NCBI RefSeq assembly: GCF_017742215.1
Contig: NZ_JAGHKP010000003.1
Coordinates: forward strand, 304,210 to 368,209
Length of the DNA stretch: 64,000 bases
Reading direction: 5' to 3'
DNA from: Chitinophaga chungangae
Lineage (GTDB): Bacteria > Bacteroidota > Bacteroidia > Chitinophagales > Chitinophagaceae
Every line of letters starts with the position of its first letter. The stretch's first letter is position 1. A program made the translations under genes and the position numbers. Below the pieces are notes generated by a model. The model was not told the DNA's origin, ran no database searches, and was given only the letters and a program-made list of their open reading frames with translations. Below are positions 19,220 to 26,486 of the stretch, one piece after another.

Positions 19220-19567
19220 ATGGCAATTAAGATAACAGATGAATGTATAAACTGCGGAGCTTGTGAACCGGAATGCCCGAACAATGCGATTTATGAAGGC
19301 GGTGTGGAATGGGCGATAGCAGACGGAACTACTGTAAAAGGCACTTATACCCTGATGGACGGCTCTTCCATGGACGCCGACCAGCGTAACGCCCCCATCG
19401 CCGTTGATACTTATTATATCGTTCCCAATAAATGCACGGAATGCCAGGGTTTCCACGAAGAGCCCCAGTGCGCGGCCGTTTGCCCCGTAGATTGCTGCGT
19501 GCCCGACGAAATGTACCAGGAAACCGTAGATGAGCTGATGGACAAGAAAGCCCGTCTGCACATCTAA
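19220..19567 (+). CDS. 4Fe-4S dicluster ferredoxin
   Basis: A 115-residue soluble electron carrier. The first cluster motif is in residues 8-20 ([13 protein letters not shown]), the second in the C-terminal half ([18 protein letters not shown] followed by VDCC). The central 40 residues are an insertion between the two clusters; the second motif has the longer spacing (CxxC, nine residues, CxxxCP) of the 2[4Fe-4S] Alvin-type ferredoxins. It lies divergent from the LuxC-like acyl-CoA reductase, with 92 nt between starts, and may supply electrons to a partner encoded elsewhere. It has its own promoter and a weak hairpin after the stop near 19604-19640. Confidence 0.93.
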   Translation: MAIKITDECINCGACEPECPNNAIYEGGVEWAIADGTTVKGTYTLMDGSSMDADQRNAPIAVDTYYIVPNKCTECQGFHEEPQCAAVCPVDCCVPDEMYQETVDELMDKKARLHI

Positions 19568-19657
19568 ACCTAAATACATCTTTAAAATTGAAATAATTCA
19601 CGGAAAAGGAAGTACCAGCGGTATGTTGGGCCTTCCTTTTTTGTTATTTTGCCATCT

Positions 19658-20656
19658 ATGAAGAAAAATATTGCCCTGGTTGCCGGCGGATATTCCGGAG
19701 AATACGTGATTTCCGTGCAAAGCGCTGCGGTGATCGAAAAAAACATCGATCCCGCGTTGTACGACGTTTACAAGATCATCGTCACCAAAGACAGCTGGAC
19801 GTATACCGCGGCAGACGGCGCGGCGGTGGCCGTGGACAAAAACGACTTCAGTCTCACCGTCGGCGGCAAACATATCCGCTTCGACGCCGTGTTCATCGGC
19901 ATTCACGGCACGCCGGGGGAAGACGGCCGCCTGCAGGGTTATTTCGAGATGCTGGGCATTCCCTATACGAGCTGCGGAATGGTCACTTCCGCCCTCACCT
20001 TCAACAAAAGCTATTGCAACAAGGTAGTGGCGGCGCTCGATGTAGTGAACGTAAGCCGCTCCGCTCATATTTTCAGCGATAAACCGTACGACACCGCCGG
20101 GATACTCAGCCAGCTGCGCCTTCCCGTATTCGTAAAACCCGCCGAAGGCGGCAGCAGCATCGGCATGAGCAAGGTGAACAAGGCCGAAGAACTGGAAGAG
20201 GCCATCCAGAAAGCTTTTAAGGAAGACAATCAAATACTGATCGAAGAATTCATCAAAGGCACGGAAGTAACCTGCGGCCTTTTCCGCGCGCAGGGCAAAA
20301 TGACGGTGCTGCCGCTCACCGAGATCCGCAGCAGCAAAGAGTTTTTTGACTATGAAGCCAAATACACGCCCGGTGTTACCAACGAAGTGACACCGGCCGA
20401 AATAGCCCCCGAAGCGGCGGACACGATCCGTACGGCGGCGCTGGAGCTGTATAACCGGCTGAACTGCAAGGGCATTGTACGGGCGGATTTTATCCTGGAA
20501 GAAAACACCGGCAAAGTATATTTCCTGGAAGTGAACACCATGCCGGGCCAGAGCGAAAACAGCCTGGTGCCGCAGCAGGTAAGGGCGGCGGGGCTTACGC
20601 TCAGGGCCTTTTACGGCATGCTTATTGAAGAATGCCTTGCGGCTGTTAAAAATTAA
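19658..20656 (+). CDS. ddl: D-alanine--D-alanine ligase
   Basis: Joins two D-alanines with ATP for peptidoglycan stem peptides. A 332-residue ATP-grasp enzyme. The start at 19658 (MKKNIALVAGGYSGE) is used; a TTG three codons upstream would add little. Visible parts are the N-terminal glycine-rich loop with GGYSGEYVISVQSA, the ATP-binding lysine region VFVKPAEGGSSIGMSKV, and the metal and substrate end with RADFILE, then FLEVNTMPGQSENSLVPQQ. These include the Glu-Asn pair that binds Mg. The PASTA gene follows after 15 nt, so the two are probably co-transcribed. Confidence 0.94.
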   Translation: MKKNIALVAGGYSGEYVISVQSAAVIEKNIDPALYDVYKIIVTKDSWTYTAADGAAVAVDKNDFSLTVGGKHIRFDAVFIGIHGTPGEDGRLQGYFEMLGIPYTSCGMVTSALTFNKSYCNKVVAALDVVNVSRSAHIFSDKPYDTAGILSQLRLPVFVKPAEGGSSIGMSKVNKAEELEEAIQKAFKEDNQILIEEFIKGTEVTCGLFRAQGKMTVLPLTEIRSSKEFFDYEAKYTPGVTNEVTPAEIAPEAADTIRTAALELYNRLNCKGIVRADFILEENTGKVYFLEVNTMPGQSENSLVPQQVRAAGLTLRAFYGMLIEECLAAVKN

Positions 20657-20671
20657 GTATACTTTGCTAAT

Positions 20672-21496
20672 ATGAAAATGTTTCACAATATCACAAGGCG
20701 TTCCTTCGGTTACAACCTGCTCGTTATTTTCGGGCTGATCATACTGCTGGGAATCCTTTTTTTCCTGTCCCTGGGTTTTCTTACGCGTCATGGTGAGGAA
20801 GTGACCGTGCCGGACGTTCGCGGCAAAACCATCAAAGACGCCACTTCCGCATTGGAAGGAATGGGTTTTGAAGTGGAAGTGCGCGATTCCATTTATATCG
20901 ATACCATGCCGGCGCTGCTGGTGTACGAGCAAACGCCGGAGCGGGGAGACGTGGTGAAAAGTCACCGTACCATTTACCTCACCGTCAACAAAGTAGTGCC
21001 GCCCATGGTGCCTATGCCGGACCTGGAGGGGCTTACTTACCGTAGCGCGGAAATGACGCTGCGCGCCCGCAGGCTGAATATCGGCGATACTATTTATAAG
21101 CCGGACTTTGCGACCAATACCGTTTTGCAGCAGTTGCTCAACGGCAAGCCGATCAAGGCGGGCAAGGAAATTCCCGAAGGGAGCAATATCACGCTGGTAT
21201 TGAGCAGCGGCACCGGCAGCATGGAGAATCCCGTGCCGGAGACGGTGGGCATGACCTACCTGGAAGCCCGCGAAGTGCTGGCGGCCAGCAATCTCAATAT
21301 TGGAACGGTGCTGATAGACGCGGGCGTAACGGATACCCTGGGCGCTTTTGTATTCAAACAAAGCCCCCCGCGCAGGAACGAACTGGGCGAGCTGAACCTG
21401 ATACGTGCCGGTGAAAGCGTAGACCTTTGGCTGGGCGCCACGCGGCCCGTGAAGGATTCCACGTTGCCCTTGCAGAACCCTGCCCCGCAGGAATAA
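20672..21496 (+). CDS. PASTA-domain membrane protein without kinase domain
   Basis: A 274-residue protein with one N-terminal TM helix (about residues 13-36) that places the rest in the periplasm. Three PASTA repeats are visible, beginning with TVPDVRGKTIKDATSALEGM, then MPDLEGLTYRSAEMTL, and then PETVGMTYLEAREVLAAS. PASTA domains bind muropeptides or beta-lactam-like structures, and are best known from Gram-positive PknB kinases and PBPs. Here they stand alone, 15 nt after ddl, which links the protein to peptidoglycan assembly or sensing. Its exact role is unknown. The start follows a short leader without clear Shine-Dalgarno sequence. Confidence 0.88.
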   Translation: MKMFHNITRRSFGYNLLVIFGLIILLGILFFLSLGFLTRHGEEVTVPDVRGKTIKDATSALEGMGFEVEVRDSIYIDTMPALLVYEQTPERGDVVKSHRTIYLTVNKVVPPMVPMPDLEGLTYRSAEMTLRARRLNIGDTIYKPDFATNTVLQQLLNGKPIKAGKEIPEGSNITLVLSSGTGSMENPVPETVGMTYLEAREVLAASNLNIGTVLIDAGVTDTLGAFVFKQSPPRRNELGELNLIRAGESVDLWLGATRPVKDSTLPLQNPAPQE

Positions 21497-21505
21497 CAGA
21501 TTATT

Positions 21506-21513
21506 TACCTTTG
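21506..21513 (+). promoter_or_regulatory. -7 element (TACCTTTG) ahead of the rhodanese gene
   Basis: TACCTTTG is an exact TAnnTTTG match 17 nt before the rhodanese ATG and 9 nt after the PASTA stop codon. No TTG lies 19-21 nt upstream. Confidence 0.42.
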
Positions 21514-21530
21514 TAAAAAAATTTCGCATC

Positions 21531-21839
21531 ATGCAAACAATAACACCCGAAGAACTGAAAAAACGCCTGGACAACGGGGAAACCATTACCCTCGTGGACG
21601 TACGCGAGCCGCATGAAAGAGAGGAATTCAATATCGGCGGCATTCATGTTCCGCTGGGAGAGATCCGCGCCATGCAGGTAGACGAGCTGGAAGACTTTAA
21701 AGACAAGGAACTGGTCGTGTATTGCAGAAGCGGCAACCGCAGCGGGCAGGCATGCATGGTTCTCGAAACGATGGGCTTCTCCAACCTCGTGAACCTCACC
21801 GGCGGCATGCTGGCCTGGCAGGAAAAAATCGGACAATAA
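21531..21839 (+). CDS. Rhodanese-like sulfurtransferase, single domain
   Basis: A 102-residue cytosolic protein. The fold is marked by EELKKRLDNGE, LVDVREPHEREEFNIGGIHV and the active-site loop VVYCRSGNRS, where C65 would carry the persulfide, then GFSNLVNLTGGMLAW. Single-domain rhodaneses move sulfane sulfur in tRNA thiolation, molybdopterin or cyanide metabolism; the partner is not evident. It has a promoter box of its own, and a hairpin terminator follows at 21862. Confidence 0.92.
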   Translation: MQTITPEELKKRLDNGETITLVDVREPHEREEFNIGGIHVPLGEIRAMQVDELEDFKDKELVVYCRSGNRSGQACMVLETMGFSNLVNLTGGMLAWQEKIGQ

Positions 21840-21861
21840 ACGGATCGATTCCGCGCAACAT

Positions 21862-21891
21862 AAAAGCCGCTCTTTACGGGGCGGCTTTTTT
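21862..21891. terminator. Bidirectional terminator between rhodanese and RidA genes
   Basis: AAAAGCCGC (21862-21870) pairs with GCGGCTTTT (21881-21889), with a 10-nt loop. T-rich ends on both strands serve the convergent rhodanese and RidA genes. Confidence 0.7.
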
Positions 21892-21914
21892 ATGTCTTGT
21901 TTATTCGTTCGTTA

Positions 21915-22301
21915 TCAGGACGGCACCACGGCGGTGGCTTCTATTTCCACCAGCAGGTACGGGCCGATGAGCTTGCTTACTTCCACCATGGTGGTGCAGG
22001 GCCTGATGGCCTGGAAAAATTCTCCGTGCGCACGACCGATGTCTTCCCACTTCGAAATATCCGTCACGTAAATGCGCGTGCGCACCACGTCGTGCAGCGA
22101 TGCGCCGGCCTTTACCAATGCGGCTTCTATCTTGGCGAGCGCGTGTTTGGTCTGTTCGTAGGCATCGCCGATGCCGATCACTTTGTCACCGTCCTGCGAT
22201 ACGGTGCCTGAAACTTCCACCACATTGCCGATCCGCACTGCCCGGGAATACCCTACTTTGGCTTCCCAGGGAGCGCCTGAACTGATGTTAAGTCTTTGCA
22301 T
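21915..22301 (-). CDS. RidA family enamine/imine deaminase
   Basis: A 128-residue protein of the YjgF/YER057c/UK114 family, which hydrolyses reactive 2-aminoacrylate and related imines formed by PLP enzymes. The start at 22301 gives MQRLNISSGAPWEAKVGYSR; the frame is open further upstream, but that part is antisense-like and not RidA. Features are the VEVSGTVSQDGD strand, ALAKIEAALVKAGASLHDVV and the substrate-binding Arg in RTRIYVTDISKWEDIG. It begins 14 nt after the stop of the ATP-grasp gene, on the same strand, so it is likely the last gene of the amidoligase operon. That suggests an imine-forming or enamine-forming step, but a housekeeping role is equally possible. Confidence 0.9.
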   Translation of the reverse strand: MQRLNISSGAPWEAKVGYSRAVRIGNVVEVSGTVSQDGDKVIGIGDAYEQTKHALAKIEAALVKAGASLHDVVRTRIYVTDISKWEDIGRAHGEFFQAIRPCTTMVEVSKLIGPYLLVEIEATAVVPS

Positions 22302-22315
22302 ATGTTGTGTTTTTT

Positions 22316-23509
22316 TTAAGGTTCGAAAAAACAGCTGCTGCCGCCTACCCAGTCCAGGTCGCGGTTGTAGTTCACGCCGATCATCTTCCCTTTGCTGAGC
22401 CGCGCGAGGTTTTGCGCGAGCACGGGAGCGGGGGCATCGTCCGGCCAGCAGTACATCAGCCTGATCTCGCATTTGGCGGAGCCTGTAGGCGTTTCTATCG
22501 CCGCGGCGTATTCCACTTTCTGCTGCAATATCCAGTTCTCGGGGTCTTCGATCTTCTCCACATGCGCCGGCGTGGGGTCTATGATCACGCCCTGACCCGC
22601 GAAGGAGAACAGCGGTTTCAGCACATAATTCTCCAGGTCCTGCGGCAGCACGGGCAATTCGTGGAGGAACCAGGCTTTGGGCGCAAACGGGCCATGAATA
22701 AAGGGCAGCAGGAATTTGCTGACGCGGTAATACCAGTTGGGGTGCGTAGCCCATTCCACTTCCAGCTCGTGCTGGAAATTGACGATGGTGCCCAGCTCGT
22801 CTTTGTAAGTAGCCAGGTCTTCGAATATCATGCGGTTGTAAATGCGCTGTACGCGCACCTTTTCGCCGTTTTTGAGGTAATAGAGCTTTTTGCTTTCCTG
22901 CACCAGGTCCGTCACGCAAACTACCGGGATGCCGAGTAACATTTCCGTACATACGAAATCGATGAGCGTTTTTTGCCGGCGGGGCAATACTTCCAGCAAA
23001 ATAACATTGGAAGGGTGGTGCGTGCCGAGAATGCAGCGGCGCAGCAGGTCTACATATCCCGCCCTGTCCAGCCCCGGGCCGAAAGTGCAGAACGTTTCCG
23101 GAACGGGCATGTATTGGCGGTACTGCCGGGCCAGCATTTCCTGGAAACCGAACAGGCTGGGAAAACCCTGCAGTTCGATCAGCTGCGGCACCAGTTCGCC
23201 CGCTTCGTTGCGGGTAACGGCGAAATCGACGATGATGAACTGGGGATGATGATTTTCTTTCGGCACCAGGTAACCCTTGGGGATCGCAGCTTCCGTAAGC
23301 TCCAACAGATCGGGGCGGCGGACCGTTTTTATCACTTCTTCACCGGCGGCGAGCAGTTGTTCCTCCAGTTTTTTCGGCACGAACACGGGTGTTTCGGCCA
23401 CCCTGAAAGCGGGCGTGACGCCGGTTTCCACCGTAAGGCCGGCCAGGAGGTCCGCATAACGGGAAGGAGTGAACTGTTGGTTAAAAGCCTGTCGTATGTC
23501 CGGGATCAT
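22316..23509 (-). CDS. ATP-grasp-like ligase, apparently circularly permuted
   Basis: A 397-residue cytosolic protein, not one I can assign to a named family. Near residues 95-118 it has FAVTRNEAGELVPQLIELQG followed by FPSLFG, which resembles the acidic metal-binding strand and Glu-x-Asn block usually near the end of ATP-grasp enzymes. The nucleotide-lysine segment (VLKPLFSFAGQGVI, 296-309, then WILQQKV) lies near its C-terminus. That order is reversed compared with the standard fold and recalls circularly permuted ATP-grasps such as glutathionylspermidine synthases. It overlaps the preceding glutamine amidotransferase gene by 4 nt, so an ammonia-using amide synthase pair is plausible. The reaction is unknown. 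Confidence 0.62.
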   Translation of the reverse strand: MIPDIRQAFNQQFTPSRYADLLAGLTVETGVTPAFRVAETPVFVPKKLEEQLLAAGEEVIKTVRRPDLLELTEAAIPKGYLVPKENHHPQFIIVDFAVTRNEAGELVPQLIELQGFPSLFGFQEMLARQYRQYMPVPETFCTFGPGLDRAGYVDLLRRCILGTHHPSNVILLEVLPRRQKTLIDFVCTEMLLGIPVVCVTDLVQESKKLYYLKNGEKVRVQRIYNRMIFEDLATYKDELGTIVNFQHELEVEWATHPNWYYRVSKFLLPFIHGPFAPKAWFLHELPVLPQDLENYVLKPLFSFAGQGVIIDPTPAHVEKIEDPENWILQQKVEYAAAIETPTGSAKCEIRLMYCWPDDAPAPVLAQNLARLSKGKMIGVNYNRDLDWVGGSSCFFEP

Positions 23510-24330
23510 GGTGATTGGGTTTGGGTAAGCTGGTAGGCCAGCGCTGTCTCCAGGAAATTGGGCAGCAGCGTGTCGTGCGTGAGCAGGATCTTGTCCGGTT
23601 CGGTGAGCAGCTCCAGCATGTTATTGAATTTCCCGCGCCCGTGTTCTTCCACTACTCTTTTTTTCTGCGCGGGCGATTGCAGATATTTGCGCATCCCGGG
23701 GGCATCCGCTTCGGGATGGAATTGTGTGCCGATAATGTAAGGCGAAAAACGGATGGCCATGGTGGCTCTTTCGAGCGGCACATGCGGCCTTTGTTTTTCG
23801 ATGGCGAGCACTTCCGCGCCCATTTCGGCGAGTTTTGCCTCGTTGGGCTGTATCACCTGCCAGTTGCGGCTGTCTACGATGTAATACGGGTCGGGGAGAC
23901 CGTTGAAAAGCGGCTCGTTTTCCCCCGCCTTCGTTTTATGCACGGGAAAAACGCCGAAAGCCGGCGATCTGCGGCGGCAAACGGTTCCCAGTTCAAAATA
24001 CCGGCATACGATCTGGAAAGAATGACAAATGAGAAAAACGTGTTTTTTGCGGTTGCCGGGCCGGAGGTTCCATTCCAGCAGGCTGTTCAGCCAGCCGAAA
24101 TAAGCTTTTTCCCAGTCGTTGCCCGCACTGTCTACCGGGCTGCCGGGGCCGCCCGTGGAAATATAAACATCGTATCCAAGGTCGGGCACCTGGCGTTGCC
24201 GCCGTACATCAAATTCATTGATCTGCAATGGCACCTGCGCGGCTCCGGCGAATTGCAGCAGCAGCTCGCGTATGCAGCGCATGCCTTCGTTGGGCACGCC
24301 CTCGTATAGATCCAGGATGGCGACTTTCAT
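23506..24330 (-). CDS. Class I glutamine amidotransferase-like protein
   Basis: A 274-residue stand-alone GATase domain. The oxyanion strand is STGGPGSP (58-65). The nucleophile loop is FLICHSFQI with C102, and the other triad residues are H205 and E207 in GTQFHPEAD. All three catalytic residues are therefore present, although the usual Gly before the Cys is replaced (ICHSFQ in place of GICLGHQ). It should release ammonia from glutamine and pass it to a synthetase partner. It sits between a YbdK-type ligase and the permuted ATP-grasp gene, overlapping the latter by ATGA. Alternatives are a pyrrolidone-type or gamma-glutamyl hydrolase function. Confidence 0.8.
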   Translation of the reverse strand: MKVAILDLYEGVPNEGMRCIRELLLQFAGAAQVPLQINEFDVRRQRQVPDLGYDVYISTGGPGSPVDSAGNDWEKAYFGWLNSLLEWNLRPGNRKKHVFLICHSFQIVCRYFELGTVCRRRSPAFGVFPVHKTKAGENEPLFNGLPDPYYIVDSRNWQVIQPNEAKLAEMGAEVLAIEKQRPHVPLERATMAIRFSPYIIGTQFHPEADAPGMRKYLQSPAQKKRVVEEHGRGKFNNMLELLTEPDKILLTHDTLLPNFLETALAYQLTQTQSP

Positions 24331-24395
24331 TCCGTCTTTTTTATTTGCGTAATGGGATCTTCGATCTCATCGAAATAATCCCACATAATACAAAA

Positions 24396-25499
24396 TTACG
24401 GCAGAAACCGCGATTGTATGTAATCCACCACTTTCACGAGGTCGCCGTCGTTTTCTTCGAATGCTTTCAGCTGTTTGTCCGCGCCGGTGCCTTCCGCGAG
24501 TATTTTGTTCACGCCGTCTATCACCGTGGAGCGGGTGCCAAGGTCGTCCAGCACATCGTCCACAAAATCGAGCAGCTCGTATATCAGCGCACGGGTATTC
24601 ACTTCCATCTCTTTGCCGAAATCGATCAGGTTGCCGTCGATACCGTAACGCGACGCGCGCCATTTGTTTTCGTTCACCAGCGCCCTGTTGTAAATGATGA
24701 AGTTGAGGTTCTGCGTGCGCAGTTTGTAGATCTTCACGCAAATGGCCTGGAACAGTGCGGTGAGCGTGATGGTTTCCGGTACGGTGAGCGGCACGTCGCA
24801 AATGCGGAACTCTACGGTGTTGAAGAACGGGTGCACGCGGAGGTCCCACCACACTTTCTTCGCATTGTCTATACAATTGGTTTTAACCAGCAGCTTGATG
24901 AAGTTGTCGTATTCCTCGATACTCGTGAAATAGTCGGGGATGCCGGTGCGGGGGAATTTGTCGAACACCTTTGTGCGGAAGGATTTGAAGCCGGTATTGC
25001 GGCCTTCCCAGAATGGCGAGTTGGTGCTGAGGGCAAATACGTGGGGGAGAAAATACCGTACGCTGTTGGCGATGTGCAGTGCCATTTCACGGTTCTCCAT
25101 GCCTACGTGCACGTGCAATCCGAAGATAAGATTAGAGCGTGCGGCGTCCTGCATTTCGTTGACCAGCTCGAAATACCGCGGATGGTCGGTGATAAGCTGT
25201 TTTTCCCATTTTGAAAATGGGTGCGTGCCCGCCGCGCCTATGCTGAAACCAAGGTCTCCCGCTATCTGCGTGATGGTTTGGCGCAGCAGCAGCACGTCCT
25301 GGTAAGCTTCTTCGATGTTCGCGCATATTTGCGTGCCCACTTCCACCACGGCCTGGTGCATTTCCGCTTTCACCTTGTCTTTGATCACTTTCTGCGCCTG
25401 CTCTACGATCCTTTGTTCGTGCGAGCGCAGTTCCCGCGTTTGCGGGTCCATTACCATGTATTCTTCTTCAATGCCAAGTGTAAAAGCTCCGTAATTCAT
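24396..25499 (-). CDS. Carboxylate-amine ligase, YbdK/GCS2 family
   Basis: A 367-residue enzyme related to glutamate-cysteine ligase type 2. The diagnostic start is FTLGIEEEYMVMDPQTREL, with the acidic metal ligands, then NLIFGLHVHVGMENREMAL and the C-terminal region with VEFRICDVPLT and NKWRASRYGIDGNLIDF. Members join a carboxylate such as the Glu gamma-carboxyl to an amine; E. coli YbdK shows only weak glutamate-cysteine ligase activity, so the true substrate of the family is open. It lies 34 nt after an ATP-grasp gene and 65 nt before a glutamine amidotransferase gene, all on the minus strand, pointing to a multistep amide-forming pathway rather than glutathione synthesis. Confidence 0.9.
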   Translation of the reverse strand: MNYGAFTLGIEEEYMVMDPQTRELRSHEQRIVEQAQKVIKDKVKAEMHQAVVEVGTQICANIEEAYQDVLLLRQTITQIAGDLGFSIGAAGTHPFSKWEKQLITDHPRYFELVNEMQDAARSNLIFGLHVHVGMENREMALHIANSVRYFLPHVFALSTNSPFWEGRNTGFKSFRTKVFDKFPRTGIPDYFTSIEEYDNFIKLLVKTNCIDNAKKVWWDLRVHPFFNTVEFRICDVPLTVPETITLTALFQAICVKIYKLRTQNLNFIIYNRALVNENKWRASRYGIDGNLIDFGKEMEVNTRALIYELLDFVDDVLDDLGTRSTVIDGVNKILAEGTGADKQLKAFEENDGDLVKVVDYIQSRFLP

Positions 25500-25533
25500 G
25501 TCTTGTTACTGGTTTCAGGGTGAAGTTCGTTAA

Positions 25534-26484
25534 TTATTTGCGATCCTGCTGCACGGCTTCTTTCAGCCAGCTGCCCCAGGTGAGATTGTCTTTCCCGTTT
25601 TCCTGCGCCACGGCCCTTTCGATGGCATACCGTGCGGCATGTTCCACCACCCATTCGAAATTATTTTCGCCGACGGAACGCCTGTCTGCATCCGGTGCCG
25701 GATTGCAGAAGTCGATGGCATATGGCACGCCGCCGCGCACGGCAAATTCCACGGTGTTAAAATCATAACCGAGCGCGCGGTTGAGCAACAGGGTATAGGT
25801 CTCGATTAATTTTTTCAGTTTAGTATCCGGCTTAAAACCGGCTTCATAGCGTTTTTCAGGATCGTTGCGCGGCTCGTAGGGCATGATGTGCGCGTACCGG
25901 CCGCCGATGCAGTAGCAGCGGTAATACGACTGGAAAACGATCTCTTCCTGCAACAGCATCACATGCCGCCCGGTTTGCGCATGCAGTTCGAAAAATTCCT
26001 TTTCGTTCCCTACGCGGTACACGTTTTTCCAGCCGCCGCCCGCAAAGGGTTTCATGTAAGCGGGAAAGCCGGTTTGCGCGAAAATGTCTTTCCAGTCCAG
26101 CGGGTATTGCAGGTTGCGGAAGCTGTCGCCCGTGGTTTCGTCCGGCAGTTCGAAGCTGGGCAGCAGCGCGGTTTTGGGCACGGGCACGCCCATATGCAGC
26201 GCGATGGCGTTGTTGAAAAATTTTTCGTCGGCGCTCCACCAGAAAGGATTGTTGATCACGGCCGTGCCCTGCAGCGCCGCGTTTTTGAGCCAGGCGCGGT
26301 AAAACGGCACGTCGTGCGAGATGCGGTCTACCACCACGGCGTATTCCGGCGGGCCGCCCTGCAGCGCTTTGCCGATCAACACCGGCTCCGCCTGCATGCC
26401 CGGGCCGCAGTAATGGTTCACGCGTTCGGTGAATGCCTGGGGAAACGTGTTTTCCTGCCCGAAAAGGATCCCGATCTTTTTCAC
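25534..26484 (-). CDS. ATP-grasp ligase, RimK/Ddl-like
   Basis: A 316-residue ligase. The start preferred is a GTG at 26484, two nt after the esterase stop, giving VKKIGILFGQENTFP, the usual short beta strand at the front of this family; an upstream in-frame ATG (26532) lies inside the esterase gene. The ATP-grasp core has FPAYMKPFAGGGWKNVYRV with the ATP-binding Lys, then LLQEEIVFQSYYR, and the metal end FNTVEFAVRGGVPYAIDFCN followed by PAPD (Glu, Asp, Asn). It should activate a carboxylate as acyl phosphate and join it to an amine. Its place between an esterase and the YbdK-type ligase is the basis for assigning it to a biosynthetic operon. Confidence 0.83.
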   Translation of the reverse strand: MKKIGILFGQENTFPQAFTERVNHYCGPGMQAEPVLIGKALQGGPPEYAVVVDRISHDVPFYRAWLKNAALQGTAVINNPFWWSADEKFFNNAIALHMGVPVPKTALLPSFELPDETTGDSFRNLQYPLDWKDIFAQTGFPAYMKPFAGGGWKNVYRVGNEKEFFELHAQTGRHVMLLQEEIVFQSYYRCYCIGGRYAHIMPYEPRNDPEKRYEAGFKPDTKLKKLIETYTLLLNRALGYDFNTVEFAVRGGVPYAIDFCNPAPDADRRSVGENNFEWVVEHAARYAIERAVAQENGKDNLTWGSWLKEAVQQDRK

Positions 26485-26486
26485 GC

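Noticed and set aside
19598..21643. Minus-strand frame (681 codons) opposite ddl and the PASTA gene.
   Set aside because: No family match, and it covers two confirmed genes and a promoter on the other strand.
22302..22952. N-terminal extension of RidA to 345 residues.
   Set aside because: The extra 217 residues are Arg/Pro/Ala-rich and lie antisense-like over the ATP-grasp gene. RidA is normally about 128 residues and starts at 22301.
24396..25499. Glutathione synthesis from a glutamate-cysteine ligase and an ATP-grasp partner.
   Set aside because: The YbdK family has weak and uncertain glutamate-cysteine activity. The added GATase and second ATP-grasp do not fit glutathione, and no glutathione-using gene lies in the operon.
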